DNA of 64,000 nt from positions 1 through 64,000 of the forward strand of contig JAKSYS010000329.1 in NCBI GenBank assembly GCA_022925895.1, in the 5' to 3' direction. This document shows, in pieces, positions 54,049 through 64,000 of the stretch. The notes under the pieces were generated by a model. The model saw only the letters and a list, made by a program, of their open reading frames with translations. It was not told the origin of the DNA and did no database searches. Made by a program: the position numbers and the translations under genes. Each line of letters begins with the position of its first letter. The first letter of the stretch is position 1. Origin of the DNA: Fragilaria crotonensis. Taxonomy: Eukaryota; Bacillariophyta; Fragilariophyceae; Fragilariales; Fragilariaceae.

Positions 54049-56730
54049 ATGATTGACAAGTCGGCACCAGCCGTCTCTCTCCCCTTAGCCTCCCCAACTC
54101 CCCCACATGATCCCATTTTCGACTTCGACACCTCTACCTGGATTGATCCTCCAGTTAACGTGACAACGCTTCCTGAAACAACGCCAGAATCCAACATTCG
54201 CGAAATGACCGAAAAAGAATATCGTGACTCCACCACTCCTACCTTGTGGCACCGTTACATCACTCTTGGCCGTTATGTCGTAGATGGCTTCACGTTCGAT
54301 TCAATCATGGAGGAAGGTGTTATTGATCCTCTCAAGATGCATTGTCTTGTCTGGTATCAGTATGTCTATCATCTTGACCAAAAGATAGACATTCCTCCCA
54401 AGCTCCAAGCCTGGGGAGCGACGAGGTCACAACCATACTTGGCGAAGCATGCTGATTCCGCCTTCAAACTTGACACCAACATCACTACCTGGAAAGAGTT
54501 TTCTCGAACCCAATCCCTTTCCAATCCGTGGTCTGAAGTTACATCTAAGTCGAATAAACCCAAAAAAGCCAATCCTACAAAGACTTTTGTCACGGCATCA
54601 TCTCTTCTTTCAAACCGTTCCAAACCAGGCACTATTGCTGAAGAGACATCCTAAGCTAGCACTTCCACGGTGCCCAGAGGACAAAAACGCCCTTCGGATC
54701 GTGACGAGCAATCAGCTGTTTCTGATGGCAAACAGTCTGTGTTGATTCCTACTCTCAATGTTCCTGTCTGTGATGGCACCCATCGAGTTACTTTGCGCTG
54801 GAAGGTATCTTTTGACGTCACTCAAATCTCGAGCAATACTCAGCAACTGAAGGAGGAGATCTATAAGCTTCTTGATGACCTTTTCGATGACGATGATGGC
54901 CTTCTATACAAATGGCAACACTCTGGAACTGATGTGAACAACTCAATTTCCAAAATGTCTCCAGACGATGTTCGTCAGTATATCTGTCCCTCTATTGGAA
55001 TCATTCCTTCCAAATCGATGATCGTCATTCCTATTCGTTTCGGATTCTCTAGCACTACTCCCAGTAAATGGCGGAATCTTGAGACCACAAAGGAAAAACT
55101 CGACAAACATGATGTTACTGTCTCGTTCTCCAATTGCACAAGTATCAGCGGAAAATTGGTTGTTGCCGGCTACATTCTACTCAAAGCTCCTATGACAACG
55201 CACCGTCTTAGGTATCTGCAGAGTCTTCGACAGATGTTACCACAATCTACGTCCCCTTTTGACATTCTCCTCCACAAACGTACTCCCCTGGATCAACAAA
55301 TTCCCCACCTGGCGGTACAGTGTGGCAACAAGAATGTTCATACTCTCAGCGAAGCACTAGCGTCTATTCTAACCGGTGAAAGCTCGGCTCTCTACATCCC
55401 TCGGTTTGTTTTTTCCCAAATGACTGACTCAGAAGCGCACGCCTTGTTCCAAACCCACGACGAGTTAGATCCCGCTAAACTGGCAGGACAAATTTCTGCA
55501 GAGTGTAGCGTCACCCATGGCGTCCACCACATCAATCAACAACGACCATCGGTTACAGAATGGAAACTCTGGTGCAAAGCAAACTTGTTATGGAGCGATG
55601 AACGAGGCCGGTTACACCAACCCTTGGGTCCATGGATACAACCTATCAAGAAGCAACGACAACGACACCAAGCGTACCGTCTCCATCGAAGACTTTGGGT
55701 TCGCGTTCATGAACAATTTATGCAATGTCGGTTGAGTGCGGATGGCGATGACGTTTACCACTATACCCACAACCTTTGTTCATGGCAAGATATAGCCGGT
55801 GAGAGCTTACCAGTTGATGTCCTTCCTGAATCCCCTACTACCTGGCGAGTATCCCGCGCTTCAAGCCTATTCATTCCCAAAGTGGTCCATCCTGCGACGT
55901 TTGATCACTACGTACAAACTCTGGCACCTTGGGAAGCAGAATTATTATCGCATATGGATTGTTCAACAGATGCCTTCACAATCAGCGAAGCACTCACTCA
56001 CGGTCTACGCGGTGTGAGCGATGGGTCCGTGTGGCTGAAACAGATGGGGGCCTATGGATGGATCTTAAGCACTGACGTTGGCGAACGGGCTGCAGAAGGC
56101 ATGGGTCCTGCACCAGGCGCAACTCCCACATCATACAGGTCCGAAGCATATGGAATGCTCGCGATCCTATGTTTCCTAAAGCGATTGGCCGAGTTCACGT
56201 ACCAGTACGAACCATGGCAGGGGATTCTGGCGACCGACAGTTTGAGTTTAATTGATACAATCCGTGGCGTGACACGACACGATATGGGGGAAGCAGTGGA
56301 TGACGCACACCTGGCGCACGACCCGACGCTAGTCCCACTTGATCCTTTTATCCCTGATTGGGATTTACTAGTCAACATCCGAAGGCTCCTCAAGGAGATG
56401 CCAGGATTACAACTGCAACACGTCCGAGGCCATCAGGATCGAAGAATAGCATACCGGCAGTTAAGTTTATTGGCTCAATTGAATGTCGATGCGGATAAAT
56501 TGGCAAATACTTATCATCGCGATCATGGCGCGATCCGCCCAATCGCACATTTAACAGAAGGAGCGGGCGTCCACCTCGTCACCGCGCAAGGCAGCATTAC
56601 TTCCAATTATAAAAGGCGATTCGTCATCAAGCCACATACAAGCCATTATTGGGTACATTCAGTCACGACAGCGCTGGTCGGGCACAGAAATGCGGAACAT
56701 AAACTGGACGGCACATGGTACAAGCCTTAA
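54049..56730 (+). pseudogene. LINE ORF1-RNase H fusion
   Basis: MIDKSAPAVSLPLASPTPPH start. The ORF1 N-terminal domain (TLWHRYITLGRYVVDGFTFD ... YHLDQKIDIPPKLQAWGATR) matches copy 1. One in-frame TAA at 54652-54654 interrupts. The same frame then stays open for 686 codons: DGTHRVTLRWK, YILLKAPMTTHRLRYLQSLR, then after about 55450 unrelated sequence leading to an RNase H with all four expected residues: Asp in GVSDGSVWLK, Glu in YRSEAYGML, Asp in ATDSLSLID and His in VRGHQDRR. A frameshift near 56700 leads into 56690-57541 (zinc-type CPSCNHRDED, helical tail). The fusion looks like template switching or internal deletion during reverse transcription. Whether the RNase H belongs to the same family as copies 1 and 3 is unclear, as it is clearly diverged. 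Confidence 0.65.
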
Positions 56731-57541
56731 AAAGCGGATGAAACAGCGCGACCACTATATCAAATTGGTCCACGGTATATTGCCCACCAATCATAAATTG
56801 CATCGGAATGACCCAAGTCGACGAGGATGCCCCAGTTGCAATCACCGCGATGAAGATTGGACATATCCCGATGCCAACCCAAGCCGCGAAGCGTGGAGAA
56901 CGTCTATGCTGGAAGCAATCAAGGATACGTGCGATAAATGGAATACCCGCCCACTTCTTCGCGATATACTTGTCGCAGGCATTCGCGGGTGGCTGGAGTG
57001 CCCGGATCCCGACGATTACAATCTGGATCAATCGCCTTACGACGACGCACACCTCTGTCAAATGATACATCAACAAAATAATATTGGGTGGACGCATCTG
57101 TTTTTGGGCAGGTTTACTTGGGGATGGAGCGATGTCCAAGATGCCTACTACGTGTCTCGTCCAGATTATAATCAGAAGAAATGTCGCACAGGATCGGCAT
57201 GGCAAGTCGCAATTATCAGTTGTCTTGGGGACCATTGGGACCTGTTATGGGAATGCCGAAATCAGGCCCTCCATGGTGCCACTACGCAGGAAACAGCACT
57301 TATCGAGCGGCAGAACGCACAGCGAACATTGAGAGAGTTGTATGCGCTAAGGAATCATTATGAACCTTCCGCACGGGACCTGTTGATGGCAGACATACGA
57401 GATCATGAGGTGAAGCCCACTTGGCATTTAAAAGCATGGTTAGCAATCCACGAGCCAGTGCTTCGCGCTAGTTACAACAGGGCACGGAAATTAGCAATAT
57501 CAGGGATGCGATCCCTACGGCAGTACTGGACCGGCACTTAA
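56690..57541 (+). pseudogene. LINE copy 2 C-terminal tail
   Basis: Continues the fusion protein in a shifted frame: LVHGILPTNHKLH, CPSCNHRDEDWTY (zinc knuckle), then a tryptophan-rich helical region (WTHLFLGRFTWGWSDVQ) and a tail (SYNRARKLAISGMRSLRQYW) that resembles the end of copy 3 near 12400-12460. Confidence 0.65.
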
Positions 57542-57671
57542 ATCAGTCACCAGTCGTGAGTACGAACGGTGGTCGTGGAGTCTAGCTGTATACCACGGCA
57601 TAGGTCCCACCGTATGGGTCGATTGTCTATATACCACGGACAACGCGGCAGTACGTAAAATAGAGGTGAGG

Positions 57672-60600
57672 TTTTTTTTGAATTTCTCATCAGCCTTCTC
57701 TTTTCCTTTCGTGTGGGACAGACGCCCTCGAATTGTGGACACAAATTGGTCAATCGACACTCTGTCTCCTGGTTCAAGCTTTTCGGCTTTGAGGATCGAA
57801 TCACGTTCTTCGATCTTTATTTCCGTTGAAGTAGCGGTGCCTCGTCTCGATTGCTTTGCTAGCTGGCAGGCAGCGCATAACGGTACGGGAACGGAAGATA
57901 CTCCTTTCTCCTTGGTTGGTAGCAGCGGTGGAATTTCGCATTTACCCTCCTCGTCAATTATATTCTTGCGAGGGGTGGCTGCTAGAGATTGAATCCACTG
58001 GAAATTACAGTGCCCAAGGCGCCAGTGCCACTGCAATAGTTCCATTTGTGCCCGGGTAAGATTCTGATTGCTTTCGTCAGCAACAGACATGTAAGCAAGT
58101 CCGTGTTCCTGGTCTGAAAAGACCTTCATATCTTGATACGAGAGGTTGACAACCTCTTTTTGGCGACCGACGGCAGGCAACATGAGGGGAATATTCATCC
58201 CATGGTTGTAAGGAAAGATTAACTGAGTGCCGTCGCGTAGTGTCAAGCGCGTAGTATGCGCATCCATAAGATAGGATCCGGAATTACTCTCTTGAAAATA
58301 ACTCTGGGGCGAGAAGAGCCGAATTGTGGCGCTAGGAACGTAGTACGCTGTTGTTCTGATAGTGCGAACGACATCCATCAAATCGAACACCGTCCATTCA
58401 ACAATGCCTTGCCCATGTACTTTTGTGGCTCCTTCAAGGCCTTTTAAATCCGAGAGTTGTGTTGGATGAATGCCATTCACAAAATCATTAATGTTCGGTG
58501 TAATTGAGACCGATGCTCCTGAATCGATAACTATTGATAGTGATCAGGATTGCACCGATGAGCCTCAAGAGCATGAGGTACCGAATTGTGTAGGGATGAA
58601 CTTGTAGGGTCGGAGTAAGCCGAATAATTTGAGGGCGAGCAGGCAGCAGCTATGGCAGAAAATGTGCTGGCATGAGTAGTCATGGAAGTCATGACAGGGC
58701 GCAAGAACGGAGACTGAACCGTCGTCAAGGTGCGCTGAAGGCGAAAGGATTGTAGGGGGTCAAAGGATGAACAGGTAGACAGTACCTGTAACCACTTGCC
58801 ATACTGGACTCTGGTGTCGTGCAAGAAGTGGTGCGGTTCAACCGGAAAGGCTGCACGTAAAACTCCTTCTCCCTCCCTCTTGCACAAACCACAACCAGGG
58901 TAAAGGCGACGAGGTAAAGGAGAGCGGCGGCAACTTATGCGTCGTATCAGACAATAGTGTCGAGGTCGGCGAAACGCCGACTTACGGAGACGTCAAAGGC
59001 GACGTTCCGATGGTGAGAGAAACAAACGAGATATCTCCAAACAGAGAAACCTCGGTAGACGGACAAAGATCATCCATAGGAACAAGAGTATGCCAAAGAT
59101 CAGTTGACATGTTATTGTTGTCACTAAAGACGTGAACGAGCACTCCTGGGAATCCCTCCCAGGATCGACGACGTTTATGGATTGGTGGCCTGTGTTGAAT
59201 GGGTTGCCGAATCCCAAACAACGGCCGAGCAGTCAAGTTGTATTGCTGAATTGCTGCATGGCAGCGGCATACGCATTGGCATAAGCGTGCCTCGCTGTGT
59301 GGACTGCACTTCGTTCTGCACTCGAAAGGGTGCTAGTCGTCGAAGCGGAGCTTGACGAAGGTTGCGACGCAGATGTCGCAGAGGACGAGGACCCAGCGGA
59401 AGTAGGTGAATTGGTACTAGTATTCACAACGCCATTTGCAGGTGGCGAACGATCTGGAATCCATCGTTTGGATCGACGGCAGTACCACATTGGTTTACCG
59501 TCAACAACTCTACGGTTGCGCTCTTCTGACGTCGGCGGCTTCCACTTACCGGTGGAGTCTTGTCCTTTCTTATTGTCGTCAGGACCGGACTTACTAGTAG
59601 TCTTGGTACTTCCAGAGTTAGCCTTCTTCAACGCTTTCAGCTGTGCTTTCTTATTTGCCTGAATACGATCTGGATCTTTGGAAAGCTTGCAATTAGGAAG
59701 TTGGTGTCCGGCTTCGCCGCAGTTCCAGCAACGACCTTTACTTGCAGCAGTCGTGAATATCGAGTCTGCAGTACGCGTCGTTCCCGTCCAGAGACCCTCC
59801 TCCCAGAGACTTCGGTACTGGGAAGTGGCAGCTCTAAAGATGCCTGCCGGAGTGAGTTTTTCTTCGATCTTAGAGGTAGCAAGAGCTTTCTCAATTTTCC
59901 GCTGTTGCTCCAAATGTTTGAAAAAATCATTGAAGCTGGGCACCGAAGAGGTTTGGAAGATTCGCAAGAGGTTTCGAATAAGATCCTCTGGGACCTTGTC
60001 GAAGGTTTCTAGACGAACAATTGCAGCCCTAGCAAGGCTCACAGCTTTGTCAACATTTTCACCCGGAATATTCTTGAGGTCCATCTTCTTTGAGGCGGAG
60101 CTGCAGTGCAATGACAGCTTCCTCGGTCTGACTCATGATCTGTTGCATCATTATTGCAAAGAACAACGGCCCACCGCGGGCTTGTTTTGGGAAGGTCGTA
60201 TACACCTCGTTGACCTTCTCCCCCAATTCCGGAGAGACATTGTTCTTAAAGAACCGATCAGTCCATGCCAAATTCTCCCTCCATGTCGGGCCCTGGGGCC
60301 AGGTGTTGTACCAGGTATTTGATGCGGCTACCATTTTGAGCGTCACGAGTGCATAGTCGGTATAAAGATTATATACCTCATCCTTCTTCAGCTGTTTTCC
60401 ATCGTCCATGGGGACAACGATTGAGAAGACGTCATGCATATCGTATGTGCAATGTCGTTCTGCCACGTTCTCGATTGTCTTGTTGATGTTGTAACAATCG
60501 TCTAACTTGGCCTCGCTGTCTGGAGTACCTAGCGAGAGGGCCTTGAAGTAAGTATCTTCATGTCGCTCTGTTGCTGCTGCAATAAGAGCAAGGCGACTCT

Positions 60601-60953
60601 TCTTATCAAGAGCAGCTCTGTCGTTCTTGGAGTGGAGGATCAAAACCTCCTCGAACTGTGTTTCCGCGGTTCGCGAAGAACAATCTCTGAACCATTTAGG
60701 TTCACTATCTGGGCCTCTTCTGCGCCGATCTTCTTGACCGTCGTTCGACTGTGCCAGACTTTCGCGGCGAAGGGATGTCAACATGGTGGTCAGGAACTGA
60801 AACTGATCGAAAGATTTCTTTCGAAGAGAAGATCTTCGTTCCGATTCTCAACCCGCGAACAGTTGCGGGCGTACTCTGAATTCAAGTATGAATTTCACGG
60901 ATCGCTTCGTTATAGATCGGTTATTGAGGAGCGTATCCTTGGGCTCATAACCT
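57672..60953 (-). mobile_element. Copia-type LTR retrotransposon, 5' part (fossil)
   Basis: On the minus strand: a likely primer-binding site (GGTTATGAGCCCA, near 60950-60938), gag (60784-59233, with CWNCGEAGHQLPNC zinc knuckle), a protease region (about 59000-58480), the pre-integrase zinc domain (HWRLGHCNFQWIQSL, CAACQLAKQSRR) and the beginning of the integrase core near 57700. The rest is cut off by the LINE. Broken, a few breaks, older than the LINE that sits in it. Confidence 0.75.
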
Positions 60954-62182
60954 GCGATGACACAGGTAGAAAACGTAGGTCGTAGGGGTACGAGCATAAG
61001 CATAGGACCTGGACAGCCAAAATTACGGGTATACCTGGACAGATTGAGAATCGAGTGATTTCAGCCTATCCATTCACGAAGATCAATCATTTCACCCTGT
61101 TGAGAGTTGCAGTACACCCCGAACGATATGGGGTTACCGTACATCATTTTTCTTGAGATGGTGTTGCTCAAAAGTTGGAACCAGATAAAAAAATTGGAAT
61201 ATCTTCGCTTGCAGTGATTTTAAGTTCGTAGTAAAAGTCCAAAATACTGTCACATGTCAAACAAAGGAAAGAATGCTTCCAGTGCTTTTGAGACCGCAGA
61301 AGTAAATGTTGGTAGACAAACAATCCAAGCAACCTCCGAAGCTGTGGTCCAACAGGTAAGGTTTTCATTTCTAGCGGGTGCAGCAAAGTCCACATGGTCA
61401 AAGTCATTTTCGAGAAAATAATTTGCTCACGAATCAATTTTTTCAATCCTACGACACCGTCCATACAAACTACTTTATGCTACAAATTTAGTCGCAATAT
61501 TTGTAGGGACTTTCCCTACGAACTTCAAAAAACTCCTGTTGTACCGATCGACGTCAATTTGAATGCCTTGCTTGTCAAATACATCATTTTTAAAACTGCA
61601 GATTAGTAGGAAATACACTTGTGATTTATCTGTAACTTGCAAAAAAATTGTTTCCAACATGAGATTGTCAAAATGGACTCAATTCGCCCACTAGTGACTC
61701 AACTTGTCCAGGTACTATGTTAAAAAACATCGACGAAATAAAAATTCGACTAATCATATCTTAATAATCATTATCCATCGCAACAAGACTCTCAATAGCT
61801 AGAAACAATACTCTGTATATGATCTATTGAATGCTGCCGTTAGAAGTAGGTTAAGAAGGGTGCCAACATAGCGAATACTTTTTCTCGTCCAGGTACTATG
61901 CTTATGCCTGTACTTCGTTGTCTTAAAGTCTTCCTTAATTCTAAAATTATGAGTCTTGTCTATTTCGAGCATCGAACTGTAAGCTCGTGCACTTTCTCAA
62001 ATGTATCGCGCGCATACGCCTGTTGCCAGGCTAATCCCGGACTGGCGTAGCAGGACTATCGCGCGGTATATTCACACCGACTCTACAAAACGAATCTATT
62101 ACAGTACTCCAGTATCCAGTATGATTGAGTATTCTACATACATATACTGTAGAGTTCGTACTTCCACTTTGAACGTTCAAAG
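60954..62182. other. AT-rich DNA, possible copia 5' LTR and flank
   Basis: If the copia element has a 5' LTR it starts at about 60954 (TGCGATGACACAGG) and extends right. I cannot find its other end. The word GTCCAGGTACTATG occurs at about 61707 and 61891, with a related reversed word near 61000. No gene seen. Confidence 0.3.
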
Positions 62183-62863
62183 CAGGGGTCGGAATAGTTA
62201 TACCAAATACTAACCGGGACAAAAATGTAGCAGCGGTTGGTGCACCGGTTGTGTAGGTGGCCATTTTTTGGTTAAATGCATCGCTGACTTTATCACGGTT
62301 TAGTATTAGTATAACCATAGGCTTCTTTCACCTGCGGTTGGTCAACCGGTACTGCAATGGTCATACCGGTTAAAACCGGTTCATAAACTGTCGCTTGAGT
62401 ACAGAGAGTACTGGATGATTTGGTACTGTACCCCTGTAAAGTACTATCAAAGAGGTGACTTTGGTCGTAAGAATCAACAAATGACATGATGACAACAAAT
62501 TCTTGCGCTGCAATTTATACATGTGCAAGTATTTTAGATGTTGCCAAGCTGGAAACTCCATTAAATGTAAGAAAATTGTGCTCTCAAGTCATTCACATGA
62601 AATTCGTATGACCCAGTATCCTTGATAACCAGGAGGTTTTCCAGAATACCGCAATGTGGTAGTATACTGTTCCGCAGCAGTAGTTAGTTATGATTAGGCC
62701 CGGTATCAGGTCAGTCATAACCGGGGTGGTGTGGTAGTATTTGGTTAAATGACCACCAATGCACCACCGGTTTCCTGGTTTTTTTTAAAAGCCAGTTTTG
62801 GTACGGTTAAAAACCGGGAAACCGGGTATACCAGAACCGGTAGTATAACTATTCCAACCCCTG
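62183..62863. mobile_element. hAT-type MITE, 681 bp, perfect target duplication
   Basis: Ends CAGGGGTCGGAATAGTTATA and, reversed, CAGGGGTTGGAATAGTTATA (one difference in 20). Flanked by GTTCAAAG at 62175-62182 and GTTCAAAG at 62864-62871, an exact 8-bp target duplication, the hAT signature. The interior is non-coding and rich in ACCGGT words, partly inverted between the two halves. The perfect duplication suggests a fairly recent insertion, though the two ends have diverged slightly. Confidence 0.9.
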
Positions 62864-63068
62864 GTTCAAAGTACTCGAAGACCAAAAAAGTTGACAAAAA
62901 ATACTTCGGACAATTCGGGCCGTTTAATGCATTCAAGAACGGCCCAATATTAGAGTGAATCCAATCATTTTCCAGTTCCTGCATGTCGTGTGTGGTATGG
63001 TGCGTGCGACGTGCCCATGTTGATGAAACAAGTGGCGCACACAGTATAGTTGCGTTCTCTGTGGGCTG

Positions 63069-64000
63069 ATGGGGAGCACGCAATCCCAATCCGCCGACGC
63101 CAGGTCTGAAGAAACGCGTAAGAGAGAGCTTGCGGACCGAGGTGTCTTGCTTCCTCCATTGTTTGTTCTTGGTCCCAGTACTGGTGCCAGTTCAAGTACG
63201 AGTTACGGCGGGAATCCAAATGAGCAACCCAGTGCATCCCTTTTGACGCGTTTACAACATGAATCGCTAAGTCACTCGATTTTAACTCGCTATTTGAACC
63301 CTGGAATATGCATAACTTCGTTCACAAATGCAAACGCCAAGGGATCGGTCTCGGCGTCGTTGATTCCCATTGCGAATAATGACGCCAGCTTGACCAACAC
63401 TGCCTGCTCCGATAGCGATAGCGCACTGTCCGCTGCCGCGGCGAATGCAGTGCTTCGTATCTCTCAATGCTTTGAGAATAAGTTCCAATTCGATCTGTGG
63501 TATGCTACAAATTCCCATCCGACCCTTGCAGCGGCTCTGCTGGTGACGCCAAGTCTCAAATTGTCGTCAAAGATGGATGCTCAGGGAGCTGGATGGTTGG
63601 CTTGTCAATATCGAACGTCGGTCAAGGCTGATAATGTCTTTCCATCGTTGTCGCCTCGGAAGGACTCATCAGGTCCTCAACACAGACTACATTTTCATTT
63701 TGGAACCTGGTTTGATCTTGACGCTTCAAAACGATGGCCAATTACATCAACCAATATCTCAGCTGCAAATGCCTATGCCTCCTTGCAAGTTCCGGGTTGT
63801 GTTATGGCTGTACAAGGCAGATTACCAAACACGTATGAGCAATTGCCTGACCTTTCTTATTTTGCCTCCGCGGACCTAACGACTGATGGACCTCCGTTGA
63901 CGGTCACACTCACCAGATCACCTCATGCATCCAGTTTGGGATTTTCCCAAACGATTCAATGGGATCGATGGGTCCTCAATCCTGTCGAAGTGACATGTCC
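63069..64000 (+). CDS. Unrecognised protein, 5' part of a gene running off the right edge
   Basis: An open frame of at least 310 codons from ATG at 63069 (MGSTQSQSADARSEETRKRE) with no stop before the window ends. The first 70 residues are polar and Ser-rich (GPSTGASSSTSYGGNPNEQP). From about residue 78 there is an ordered region (LNPGICITSFTNANAKGSVS ... CFENKFQFDLWYATNSHPTL ... LHFHFGTWFDLDASKRWPIT ... FSQTIQWDRWVLNPVEVTC) in which polar and hydrophobic residues alternate in short strands, suggesting a beta-rich, possibly barrel-like protein. I do not recognise the family. The undisturbed frame and lack of transposon motifs suggest a host gene bordering the element cluster. An earlier in-frame start upstream is possible. 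Confidence 0.6.
   Translation, partial: MGSTQSQSADARSEETRKRELADRGVLLPPLFVLGPSTGASSSTSYGGNPNEQPSASLLTRLQHESLSHSILTRYLNPGICITSFTNANAKGSVSASLIPIANNDASLTNTACSDSDSALSAAAANAVLRISQCFENKFQFDLWYATNSHPTLAAALLVTPSLKLSSKMDAQGAGWLACQYRTSVKADNVFPSLSPRKDSSGPQHRLHFHFGTWFDLDASKRWPITSTNISAANAYASLQVPGCVMAVQGRLPNTYEQLPDLSYFASADLTTDGPPLTVTLTRSPHASSLGFSQTIQWDRWVLNPVEVTC

Larger units (their letters stand above)
53908..57671 (+). mobile_element. Non-LTR retrotransposon copy 2 with internal deletion (ORF1 joined to RNase H)
   Basis: 5' untranslated region from about 53908, ORF1 start ATG at 54049, and a C-terminal tail ending at 57541, then short 3' untranslated DNA to about 57671, where the copia fossil resumes. 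Compared with copy 1, everything from ORF1 residue about 470 through the endonuclease and reverse transcriptase is missing. RNase H follows directly. It lies inside the copia fossil and its 5' end abuts the DIRS-like element. Confidence 0.75.

Noticed and set aside
1-64000. tRNA, rRNA or other structural RNA genes
   Set aside because: I looked for tRNA-like arms and conserved rRNA words and saw none I could support by eye.

Overview
The window reads as a mobile-element-rich stretch of a nuclear genome from a microalgal eukaryote, most probably a diatom (stramenopile). This rests on copia-type LTR fragments, RNase H-bearing non-LTR elements, a PIF/Harbinger relic, a DIRS-order element with split direct repeats, short GT-AG introns (77-80 bp) and few ordinary host genes. 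The species cannot be fixed from the sequence alone.

Layout. 1-3237: remnant of a large transposon, with a minus-strand GNAT plus Ulp1-like protease gene running off the left edge, facing away from a plus-strand gene ending in a 2-oxoglutarate/Fe(II) dioxygenase-like domain. 3377-10187: two head-to-tail copies of a zinc-finger/RecQ-like helicase gene. The second copy stops just after its Walker A motif. 10183-12640: 5'-truncated LINE. 12731-14499: two minus-strand ORF groups, one a paralogue of a gene in the big transposon. 14839-16880: decayed Harbinger element. 17118-25000: solo LTRs, a copia 3' part, a hAT-type MITE, and an inverted pair (17445-18146 minus, 22569-24281 plus) of an unrecognised two-repeat protein with a C-terminal membrane segment. 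The full copy has a ~110-bp tandem repeat array upstream.

25472-37359 is the most interesting part: an 11.9-kb DNA transposon bounded by 26-bp terminal inverted repeats (25/26 matching) with subterminal TTCAGGA repeats. It holds a GNAT + Ulp1 protease + papain-like protease gene (plus), a Plavaka/CACTA-like transposase gene (minus) whose stop codon overlaps that of the first gene, and a third intron-containing gene (plus).

37445-64000: a GC-rich gag-like fossil; a long two-ORF LINE (38554-46574); a young, whole-looking DIRS/PAT-like element with identical split direct repeats (46575-53907); a second LINE carrying an ORF1-RNase H fusion (53908-57671) sitting in a copia fossil (to about 60953); a hAT-type MITE with a perfect 8-bp target duplication (62183-62863); and a reading frame of at least 310 codons that leaves the window at the right edge, probably the host gene bordering the cluster.

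The genes do not form a host pathway; most are the equipment of selfish elements. The related pieces at 1-3237, 13703-14499 and 25472-37359 suggest one family of large transposons that pairs a transposase with chromatin- or protein-modifying enzymes (acetyltransferase, SUMO-type protease, second cysteine protease, possibly a dioxygenase). All function calls are by motif reading by eye. No database search was possible.
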